Shown here piece by piece: positions 1 through 5,435 of a stretch of 8,153 bases of DNA. Under the pieces are notes generated by a model that ran no database searches, had not been told where the DNA came from, and worked only from the letters and a program-made list of their open reading frames with translations. The first letter of the stretch is position 1; each line of letters starts with the position of its first letter. Made by a program: the position numbers and the translations under genes. This DNA comes from Acidimicrobiia bacterium (GTDB lineage Bacteria; Actinomycetota; Acidimicrobiia; IMCC26256; JAENVU01), in assembly GCA_016650415.1 (NCBI GenBank), contig JAENVU010000211.1, forward strand, positions 1 to 8,153, in the 5' to 3' direction.

Positions 1-1361
1 GCGGGGACGGCCCCCTCGGCGTCGAGACCACAGGGTTGGAGGCGATCCCAGCGCGCTCGCACCGCGTGCTCCTCGCACTCGATCGAGTCCGGCAGGTTCG
101 CGGTGGTGATCCGCTGGGTGCCGTCGAGGATCAACGGGGCCCACACCACTTGGTCGTTGTCCACCGGCGCCTCGAACACCCCGGGCGAATGGGGGACGGG
201 GAAGTAGTGACTCCGCGCGGCTCCGACGTAGGGCACCACGACCCGGCCGGCGGGGTTCGCGCCCACCCAGGCTCCGGCATTTCGGTCCGTTTCGAACGGC
301 ACCCACTGATCGGTGCGGCGGTACGTCGCTCGGTGCGGAGCGGGCTCGGTCGAATCGGCCGCGCGGAAGGCGGCGCCCGCCCAGGCCAACTTCCCCAACA
401 CGTCGAGCGTGAGCTGGAGCCGACGCGCCGGGCCGCGGTATGCGTCCTGGTTGCGATGACGATGGGCATCGACCACGCCATCGGCGTCGAACCGGGCCCG
501 GGCCGCGCGGAAGGCATCGATGCCGCGACGGATCCAGGCACCGGATCGTTCACTGCGCAGATCGTCGTGCAGAGCGAGGGCCGCGAGCTCGACCGTCAGC
601 GCGGTGGAGAGCACGCCGGTGGAGCGTCCCCACGGAATCGCCGCGCCGTCCGGACCGGCGATCGTGTCGACGAGCTCCAGCGCCGCGCCCGCGCCGGTTG
701 TCCAGACATCACCGAGTCGGGGGGCAAGTGGTTCGCAGAACAACCAGATGTCGGCGGTGTAGATGTCGTAGCGACCGGCTCCGTCGTTGGAATCGTCGAG
801 GGTGTGCAGCGGGTTCTGGGTGAGCAAATCGCGCAAGCGTTCGACCAGGCGGTCGAGGACGGTCGGGTCCTCACCGAGGCCGAGTTCGGTACGAGCGAGT
901 TCGCACCGGGACAGGACGGCCGCGTAGTTGCGCGGGAGGATCGACGTGTCGAGCAGTTCGATCCAATCCCGGCTGTCGGTGGCGCGCGCGACGGACTCGC
1001 GCTGGGTGGGGGTGCACGCGGCCAGGAGTGGATTCGCCGAGAACGGTCCCCGTCGCAGCAGGGTCTCGGCCACGCGGTACGAAAAGAAGGTGTGCGTGCG
1101 CCGACCGTCGACCTCGGTCATGAGCCGACCGATCACGTCGTCGATCGGCTCGCCGGCGATCGTGTCGATGCCGCCGGTCGCGAGATGGGTCAGCGTGTAC
1201 AGCAGGTCGGCCCGGACATCGGCATCCACGAGGTGGCCCGCGAACGTGTGTGGGATCCGCCAGTGAGGAAAGTGCCGGGCGGCGAGGGACTCGACCGTCG
1301 TGCCGACGAAGGCGAGCAGTTCGTCGCCGAGTTGGCGACTGTCGCGAACTAGCGGATCCAT
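1..1361 (-). CDS. DUF2264-like (alpha/alpha)-toroid protein, 3'-truncated by window edge
   Basis: The frame stays open for 453 codons from an ATG at 1361-1359 to the window edge, so the C-terminus is missing. The start gives MDPLVRDSRQLGDELL and overlaps the end of the upstream DUF6807 gene by 13 bp, which suggests translational coupling. Residues about 1-335 are helix-rich. They include RYDIYTADIWLF (197-208) and AIPWGRSTG (241-249), which resemble the conserved 'DYY...' and 'PFGRS' stretches I associate with DUF2264, an (alpha/alpha)-toroid family linked to plant or microbial polysaccharide breakdown. Residues about 350-453 look like the start of a beta-sandwich domain, as in many toroid lyases and hydrolases. 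No signal peptide is visible, so it is probably cytoplasmic and would act on imported oligosaccharides. The family assignment is by eye and divergent; an unclassified toroid hydrolase or lyase is the alternative. That the gene is real is well supported by reading-frame quality and operon position. Confidence 0.85.
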   Translation of the reverse strand, partial: MDPLVRDSRQLGDELLAFVGTTVESLAARHFPHWRIPHTFAGHLVDADVRADLLYTLTHLATGGIDTIAGEPIDDVIGRLMTEVDGRRTHTFFSYRVAETLLRRGPFSANPLLAACTPTQRESVARATDSRDWIELLDTSILPRNYAAVLSRCELARTELGLGEDPTVLDRLVERLRDLLTQNPLHTLDDSNDGAGRYDIYTADIWLFCEPLAPRLGDVWTTGAGAALELVDTIAGPDGAAIPWGRSTGVLSTALTVELAALALHDDLRSERSGAWIRRGIDAFRAARARFDADGVVDAHRHRNQDAYRGPARRLQLTLDVLGKLAWAGAAFRAADSTEPAPHRATYRRTDQWVPFETDRNAGAWVGANPAGRVVVPYVGAARSHYFPVPHSPGVFEAPVDNDQVVWAPLILDGTQRITTANLPDSIECEEHAVRARWDRLQPCGLDAEGAVP

Positions 1362-2320
1362 CGGTCGTATTCGGCGCGAATGCGATCCGATTCCCAATGC
1401 CCGTCGTGGACGATGACCCGGTAGGCGAGGTCGAGCGTCGCGTCGGCGGCGAGGGACAACGCTTCGTTCCACAGGAAGGCGGCATTCACGAAGTTGGCCC
1501 AACCGTCGCCGTAGGTGTCGGCGCGTGTACTCGCGTACCAAGGAGTGGGTGATCGCAGATTGTCCGGATGGTCGAACACGATCGCCCCGGCCGGCCTGCC
1601 GGCTCGTACGTTCGCCATCTCGGTGCTCGCGTGCTGCGGTGGGCTCACTGCCTCTTGCCCGTCGGCTCGTTCGTTCGCCATCTCGGTGCTCGCATCGCGC
1701 GGTGGGCTCACTGCCTCGCTGCTCGCCTCCGCTCGTGCCTCGCTCCGGCTCGGCTTGTCGGCTCGTACGTTCGGCTTGTCAGTCCACTCGGTGGCGGTGC
1801 CTTCGATGGAGAGCCAGGGTGAGGGGTCGCCGAGACAGCGGTCGCGGTCGGTGCCGTCGGCGAGGCGGATCACGGTGTCGGTCCAGGTCGGCGCGCCGCG
1901 CAGCGTGAGGCCGCCGTAGCCGCCCCAGGTGGTGAACGGGGTGCGATCGAGCTCGGTCGCGACCGGAACCGTCAGGGACTCGGACCAGTCGATCAGGTAC
2001 GAGTCGGCGTCGATCGGCTCGGTACGGATCGACCGAGTCTCATGGAGCCGAATCGATTCGCCATCCGGTGCGACCCATTCGATCGTCGCGGTCACGGAGT
2101 TGTCCGCGACCGGTGTCTCGTCGACCTGCGTGGTGCGCAGCGTGCCGAACTCGCCGTACTCCTCCCAGAAGTTCTCGCCGTTGACGAACTTGATGGTGAA
2201 CCACAACGCGTGGTGCCACGGGTGATCGCCGGGTGCCTCCACCGAGAGCACCGCGCCCGCCGGTGAGGTCAACGGATGAACGTACGGTCGCGGCGCATCC
2301 CAGGTGCAAGGCAGATCCAT
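1349..2320 (-). CDS. DUF6807 ('PmoA family') protein carrying an in-frame repetitive insert
   Basis: A 323-residue protein from ATG 2320. Family signs are RPYVHPLTSPAG (11-22), DHPWHHALWF (32-41), NGENFWEEYGEFG (47-59), TTWGGYGGL (130-138) and FDHPDNLRSPTPWY (249-262). DUF6807 proteins are beta-rich, often annotated 'PmoA family' although unrelated to particulate methane monooxygenase, and typically lie near sugar-catabolism genes; the reaction is unknown. A GTG at 2410 in the same frame would add 30 residues but overlap the VOC gene by 46 bp. I prefer 2320, which leaves a 44-bp gap and has a weak AGG upstream; part of the extension (RHEHGARFAG) looks somewhat family-like, so the start is uncertain. 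Residues about 181-243 (1592-1780) are a low-complexity charged segment with two near-identical 21-residue repeats. It sits between SIEGTATEWT and PAGAIVFDHP, which would normally be close together. Without it the protein is about 260 residues. Probable operon: VOC, this gene, DUF2264-like gene. Confidence 0.88.
   Translation of the reverse strand: MDLPCTWDAPRPYVHPLTSPAGAVLSVEAPGDHPWHHALWFTIKFVNGENFWEEYGEFGTLRTTQVDETPVADNSVTATIEWVAPDGESIRLHETRSIRTEPIDADSYLIDWSESLTVPVATELDRTPFTTWGGYGGLTLRGAPTWTDTVIRLADGTDRDRCLGDPSPWLSIEGTATEWTDKPNVRADKPSRSEARAEASSEAVSPPRDASTEMANERADGQEAVSPPQHASTEMANVRAGRPAGAIVFDHPDNLRSPTPWYASTRADTYGDGWANFVNAAFLWNEALSLAADATLDLAYRVIVHDGHWESDRIRAEYDRWIR
1601..1717. repeat. Tandem direct repeat, two 54-bp copies at 63-bp period, inside the DUF6807 gene
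   Basis: Copy one is 1601-1654 and copy two 1664-1717. They begin with ggctcgtacgttcgcc and ggctcgttcgttcgcc and end with the shared ggtgggctcactgcctc. I count about five mismatches in 54 bases, four of them clustered where copy one has gtgctgc and copy two atcgcgc. The period of 63 bp equals 21 codons, so the host reading frame is kept. On the minus strand each unit encodes EAVSPP followed by two residues, then ASTEMAN, a variable residue, and RA. A 15-bp piece of the unit start (cggctcgtacgttcg) recurs exactly at 1759-1773. Confidence 0.9.
1750..1780. repeat. 10-bp direct repeats flanking a third partial copy of the repeat head
   Basis: The decamer tcggcttgtc occurs at 1750-1759 and again at 1771-1780, offset by 21 bp (7 codons). 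Between and overlapping them lies cggctcgtacgttcg (1759-1773), identical to the head of the first 54-bp repeat. On the minus strand this encodes DKPNVRADKPS. The stretch between the two repeat blocks (about 1718-1750) is a run of imperfect gctcg/cctcgct motifs. The region looks like the edge of a repetitive insertion built from small in-frame modules. Confidence 0.75.
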
Positions 2321-2364
2321 GCCGGCGAACCTAGCGCCGTGTTCGTGGCGGAGGTACGCCGCTT

Positions 2365-2814
2365 TCAGGTGCGCGGGTCGCGTGCTCCGAGATCCTGGAA
2401 CGGACGCCACAGGTAGCCGTCGGGATCCGCGACCACGAACTGCCGGTTGCCGACTTCGCTGAGCCCGGCCGTCGGCCAGCGCCCGCCCGGCTGCTCGACA
2501 TCGACCCGGTACCAGCGTTCCTCCATCGGGACGACGATCTCGGCGCCCGCGTCGACCGCGCGGGTCATCATGGCGTCGACCTCGGTCACCCGAAGCTGGA
2601 AGTTGATGCCGCGCCCGTGCGGGGCTTCGAGGGGAGCAGTCCGGAATCGTCGTCCCGGGCCGGCCGCTTCCTGGATCATCAGCTCGGCGCCCGGTCGCTC
2701 GAGGTACGCGAAACGCTCATGAGGTCGCTCGAACAGCATGCGGAACTCGAGCACCTCCACGTAGAAGCGCACGGACGTCGAGAGATCACGGACATCGAGC
2801 TCGGGGATCAGCAT
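2365..2814 (-). CDS. VOC superfamily protein (glyoxalase / bleomycin-resistance type)
   Basis: A 149-residue protein, normal length for a single-domain VOC protein. It starts MLIPELDVRDLSTSVRFYVE, the typical first beta-alpha unit. It continues with ERFAYLERPGAELMIQE (33-49), GRGINFQLRV (67-76), EERWYRVDVE (98-107) and the C-terminal module GNRQFVVADPDGYLWRPFQ (122-140). These match the actinobacterial 'bleomycin resistance' subgroup, whose members bind or modify small ligands, sometimes with a metal. The real substrate cannot be read from the sequence and antibiotic resistance should not be assumed. The reading frame extends 67 codons further upstream, but homology begins at the ATG at 2814 and the extension would run across the divergent HAD gene. 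About a dozen extra residues (around 107-119) sit before GNRQF compared with what I remember of the family. No good Shine-Dalgarno site is present. It is the first gene of the probable VOC, DUF6807, DUF2264-like operon. Confidence 0.92.
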   Translation of the reverse strand: MLIPELDVRDLSTSVRFYVEVLEFRMLFERPHERFAYLERPGAELMIQEAAGPGRRFRTAPLEAPHGRGINFQLRVTEVDAMMTRAVDAGAEIVVPMEERWYRVDVEQPGGRWPTAGLSEVGNRQFVVADPDGYLWRPFQDLGARDPRT

Positions 2815-2867
2815 CGGTGTCGCACCGTACTCGTGACCGACTGTTCTGACGCCGTGTCGATGGCAGT
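2815..2867. promoter_or_regulatory. Divergent intergenic region between VOC and HAD genes
   Basis: The 53-bp gap separates oppositely directed genes, so promoters for both must lie here or overlap the coding ends. No convincing -35/-10 pair was found. A perfect 5-bp dyad, CGGTG-TCG-CACCG (2815-2827), abuts the VOC start codon. It could be a small operator, or a hairpin in the VOC leader if transcription starts upstream. Neither gene shows a strong ribosome-binding site, so leaderless transcripts are possible. Confidence 0.35.
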
Positions 2868-3488
2868 ATGGGCGGCGTGGCTGACTCTCCGTTCGATGTC
2901 GTGTTGTTCGACCTCGGGGGCGTGCTAATCGAACTCCGGGGCGTCGAGCCCATGCGCCTGCTGTCCGGTATCGACAACGACGACGAGTTGTGGGAGCGCT
3001 GGCTGACCTGCCCATGGGTGCGCGCCTTCGAACGCGGCGATTGCGACGCGACCGCGTTCGCGGAGGGAATCATCGGTGACTGGGGCTTGACCGCGGAGCC
3101 CGCAGCCTTTCTCGACGCCTTCCGCGACTGGCCGGTGGGCCCGATGCCCGGTGCGACGGAACTCGTCGATGCGGTGCGCGCGCGTCTGCCAGTCGGGTGT
3201 CTGAGCAATACCAACGCGCTCCACACCGAGGAGCACTTCTCGCGCTGGCCGATCTTTCACGCCTTTGACCATCGGTTGTTGTCCTACGAACTCGGGCTGT
3301 TGAAGCCGGACCGCGAACTGTTCGAGCGAGTTGCCGAAATCGTGGGCGCGCCACCCGGTCGCATCCTCTTCTTGGACGACAACGTCATCAACGTCGAGGG
3401 TGCGACCGCCGCGGGCGTGCGCGCCGTGCACACCCGCGGTGTGGAAGCAGCGACCCGGGCGCTGGTCCAGGCCGGCGTCCTAGGCTGA
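2868..3488 (+). CDS. HAD superfamily hydrolase, subfamily IA, YihX-like
   Basis: A 206-residue protein with the HAD motifs in order: motif I FDLGGVL with nucleophile Asp15, motif II LSNTN (112-116), the motif III lysine in LLKPD (Lys146), and motif IV LFLDDN with Asp170/Asp171. The LSNTN..LHT, KPD and DDN..N.EGA combination matches YihX-type phosphatases; E. coli YihX hydrolyses alpha-D-glucose 1-phosphate. As in that group, the usual second Asp of motif I is Gly (Gly17). A helical cap lies between motif I and II (about 25-95). The function is therefore probably cytoplasmic phosphate-ester hydrolysis, perhaps of a sugar phosphate; the substrate is inferred. The start is ATG 2868; a GTG at 2877 is an equally plausible start three codons later. 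The stop is 3 bp from the next ATG, indicating an operon with the dioxygenase-like gene. Confidence 0.92.
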   Translation: MGGVADSPFDVVLFDLGGVLIELRGVEPMRLLSGIDNDDELWERWLTCPWVRAFERGDCDATAFAEGIIGDWGLTAEPAAFLDAFRDWPVGPMPGATELVDAVRARLPVGCLSNTNALHTEEHFSRWPIFHAFDHRLLSYELGLLKPDRELFERVAEIVGAPPGRILFLDDNVINVEGATAAGVRAVHTRGVEAATRALVQAGVLG

Positions 3489-3491
3489 GTC

Positions 3492-4505
3492 ATGCTCGGA
3501 TCCCGTCAGATCGTGCCCGTCGACCCGCTGCTCGATGGCGGGGACGTCGACCGAGTGCTCGCCCTCTGCACCGAGTTCGGTCGGTATCGCACCTACGGGG
3601 AACACGAGCGGTTCGAGATTCCCGAAGGTCCTGGGCTCGCGTCTCGCCACGACAGTCTGATGAACTTCATCAACTTCGGTGGACTCCATGCCGCCCAGGA
3701 GGCACCGGCGACGCTCGGCGCCCGCACGAGCTACTTCCGTGAGGAGTACGCGTACGGCGGCACGATGCTGACGCCGGCGATCGAACCGTTCCTGTACTCG
3801 ACCCGTTTGGTGGACGCCGCGCGCGAGGTGCACGGTCGGCCGGTGATCGAACCGCAGATCGCCTACGCCAATCTGATGGTTCCCGGTCAGGAACTCGCGG
3901 TGCACACCGATGTGCCGGAGTTCCGCGGGGTGAGTCGGAAAACGGTCCCGCAGTGGCTGCTCGTCGTGATGCATCACTCGCAGCTGTTCGACGCGTACCG
4001 CCTTCACATCGCGACGGGCGTCGCGTGGTTCTCCGATTTGGAGGGCGGCGCGCTCGCGCATTGGCCCGCCGGTCCGACGGGGCCGGTCGTGCATCATCCG
4101 ATCCGGTCGAACACGGCCCTGGTCCTCGATACCGACTCCGTGTTCCACGGCGTCGACCGCGTGGCACCGGTTGCCGCCGAGGCGATGCCACCGATCCGAC
4201 CGGGCTGTGGGCTGAGCGCCGAGGGTGATCGGTGGGTGCTCCGCAGCGCCGACGACTCCGTCCTGGCCGACTACGACTGGTCCGAACTCCGCCTGTCGGT
4301 GTCGTGGAAGGCCTTCTGCTTCGCCACCGAGGCCGATCGTGACCGCTGGCGCGACCACGACGACGATCTCACGTTGGACTCGATCCTCGAAGCGTTGCGC
4401 GCCGACCTGAGCGAACGTCGGGGCGAGCCGGTTGCCCGCGACGAGCACCTCGGGTTGGCGCTCATCGACGAGTACATCCGGTTCCCGGTGATCGCGCCCG
4501 GCTGA
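3492..4505 (+). CDS. 2-oxoglutarate/Fe(II)-dioxygenase-like protein
   Basis: A 337-residue protein starting 3 bp after the HAD stop. It has the features of a double-stranded beta-helix Fe(II) enzyme: LAVHTDVPEFRG with His138-x-Asp140, then LVLDTDSVFHGVDRV with His219 as third ligand, and ELRLSVSWKAF with Arg267 in the place of the basic residue that binds the 2-oxoglutarate carboxylate. Between them lie hydrophobic strands such as QWLLVVMHHS (152-161). The C-terminal tail from about 277 is acidic and helical. No signal peptide or membrane segment is visible. The reaction would be oxygen-dependent hydroxylation or similar, substrate unknown. I do not recognise a characterised close relative, so the family call rests on the ligand pattern and could instead be a cupin with another metal role. 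Tight coupling to a HAD phosphatase suggests a shared small-molecule substrate. It converges on the methyltransferase gene with a 21-bp gap. Confidence 0.8.
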   Translation: MLGSRQIVPVDPLLDGGDVDRVLALCTEFGRYRTYGEHERFEIPEGPGLASRHDSLMNFINFGGLHAAQEAPATLGARTSYFREEYAYGGTMLTPAIEPFLYSTRLVDAAREVHGRPVIEPQIAYANLMVPGQELAVHTDVPEFRGVSRKTVPQWLLVVMHHSQLFDAYRLHIATGVAWFSDLEGGALAHWPAGPTGPVVHHPIRSNTALVLDTDSVFHGVDRVAPVAAEAMPPIRPGCGLSAEGDRWVLRSADDSVLADYDWSELRLSVSWKAFCFATEADRDRWRDHDDDLTLDSILEALRADLSERRGEPVARDEHLGLALIDEYIRFPVIAPG

Positions 4506-4528
4506 GCCGACGCGACCGACACTCGGCT
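4505..4528. terminator. Possible weak bidirectional hairpin between convergent genes
   Basis: AGCCGA (4505-4510) and TCGGCT (4523-4528) can form a 6-bp stem with a 12-base loop. The hairpin spans the stop of the dioxygenase-like gene and reaches into the stop of the opposing methyltransferase gene. There is no T-run on either side, so it is at best a weak or factor-assisted terminator. In GC-rich DNA such a stem may be chance. Confidence 0.25.
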
Positions 4529-5321
4529 ACCCGCGGGCGAGGATCTCGCCGTGGAGCACGGCGTACCACGCGTCGGGCTGTTCGGCCCATGATCGCCACG
4601 CCGCGGCGATGGTCGCGAGCTCGGCATCGTCGCTGAGCCCGTATTCGACGGCCTGGGTCGCGAACGACGACTGCTCGACGCGATCGGCCCAGAGCCCGCC
4701 CCACCACTCCCGCGACTCGGGATCCGCGAACGTCCAGGTGGAGCTGGTCGCGGTGACGTCGGTGAAGCCGGCCTTCTGCGCCCACCCCAGGAGATAGCGG
4801 CCGGCGTTGGCCTCCGCGTCGTTGGCTCTCGTGATCTGGTGATACAGCTCGTTCCAGCGCTCGAGCAGTGGGCTGTCGGGTGCCCAGCTGAACGCTTGAT
4901 AATCGCTCTCCCGGGCGGCGACGACGCCGCCGGGTCGGACGACGCGGCGCATCTCGCGAAGCGCACGGATCGGGTCCGAGAGGTGTTGGAGGACCTGGTG
5001 GGCGTGGACGACGTCGAACGACGCGTCGGCCGCGTCGAGCGCGTACACGTCACCGACCGCAAAGTGGACCTGGTCGGTCCGGTCGTTCGCCTCCTGCGCG
5101 GCGGCGATCACGTCGGCCGCCGCGTCGATCCCGACGACGTGGCCCGGTGCGACCCTCGCGGCGAGGTCGGTGGTGATGGTGCCGGGCCCACAACCGACGT
5201 CGAGGAGATCCTGACCGGCGCGCAGATGGGGGAGCAGGTAGCCCGCCGAGTTCTCCGCCGTGCGCCATCGGTGACTGCGCAATACGGATTCGTGATGGCC
5301 GTGGGAGTAGGCGTCCCTCAT
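4527..5321 (-). CDS. Class I SAM-dependent methyltransferase
   Basis: A 264-residue protein with a Rossmann-type methyltransferase core. Motif I is LLDVGCGPGTITTDLA (39-54). The acidic end of strand 2 is VVGIDAA (Asp66), which would bind the ribose hydroxyls of S-adenosylmethionine. VGDVYAL (Asp91) lies at the adenine side, and motif IV-like FDVVHAHQVLQHLSDP spans 102-117, followed by the strand-5 region around RRVVRPGGVVAARES. The core resembles UbiE/Methyltransf_11 proteins. The C-terminal part (about 165-264) is helical, Trp-rich and probably shapes the acceptor pocket. The acceptor cannot be deduced. It is soluble, with no signal peptide. The start is the ATG at 5321; no strong Shine-Dalgarno site precedes it. 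It diverges from the SGNH hydrolase gene and converges with the dioxygenase-like gene, so it is probably monocistronic. Confidence 0.93.
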   Translation of the reverse strand: MRDAYSHGHHESVLRSHRWRTAENSAGYLLPHLRAGQDLLDVGCGPGTITTDLAARVAPGHVVGIDAAADVIAAAQEANDRTDQVHFAVGDVYALDAADASFDVVHAHQVLQHLSDPIRALREMRRVVRPGGVVAARESDYQAFSWAPDSPLLERWNELYHQITRANDAEANAGRYLLGWAQKAGFTDVTATSSTWTFADPESREWWGGLWADRVEQSSFATQAVEYGLSDDAELATIAAAWRSWAEQPDAWYAVLHGEILARG

Positions 5322-5435
5322 GAGCGCATCGTGTCAGACCGGGGCGGGTTGGTCACGGGAATATGGGTCGCCGCTCGTCGACGGAGCGGTCAAGGTGCTT
5401 CTAGGGTCCCGGCGACTCGTCGAAGGGGTGAACGA
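5322..5435. promoter_or_regulatory. Divergent intergenic region with 19-bp dyad
   Basis: These 114 bp separate the methyltransferase and SGNH hydrolase starts, so promoters in both directions are expected. A perfect dyad CCGCTC-GTCGACG-GAGCGG occupies 5371-5389, near the middle, and is a candidate operator. A TTGACC box reading toward the methyltransferase lies just beside it, but no -10 hexamer follows at normal spacing. No regulator gene is adjacent. The regulatory reading is inference from position and symmetry. Confidence 0.4.
5423..5430 (+). promoter_or_regulatory. Ribosome-binding site of the SGNH hydrolase gene
   Basis: AAGGGGTG lies 5 bases before the ATG at 5436. It fixes that codon as the start although the frame stays open back to 4839, where it would run antisense through the methyltransferase gene. 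Confidence 0.75.

Noticed and set aside
36..1352. A 438-codon plus-strand open frame
   Set aside because: It is antisense to the DUF2264-like gene, whose minus-strand frame reads cleanly from 1361 to the edge and has recognisable motifs. The plus-strand product is a Gly/Arg/Val-rich shadow without domains.
1592..1780. A CRISPR array or insertion sequence
   Set aside because: There are only two full units, spaced by 9 bases without spacer-like diversity. There are no terminal inverted repeats or transposase, and the tract is translated in the host frame.
1349..2320. A methane monooxygenase subunit, from the 'PmoA family' name
   Set aside because: The database label is historical. The protein is soluble and shows DUF6807 motifs, with no membrane helices of particulate methane monooxygenase.
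2365..2814. A bleomycin-resistance gene
   Set aside because: The VOC family resemblance does not show drug binding. The operon context points to metabolism rather than resistance.
3480..4448. A 322-codon minus-strand open frame
   Set aside because: It is antisense to the dioxygenase-like gene, which has an ordered His-x-Asp, His and Arg pattern and is coupled to the HAD gene. The antisense product has no recognisable domain.
4839..5435. A 199-residue N-terminal extension of the SGNH hydrolase frame
   Set aside because: It is antisense to the methyltransferase core, lacks domain similarity, and the good ribosome-binding site before 5436 marks the real start.
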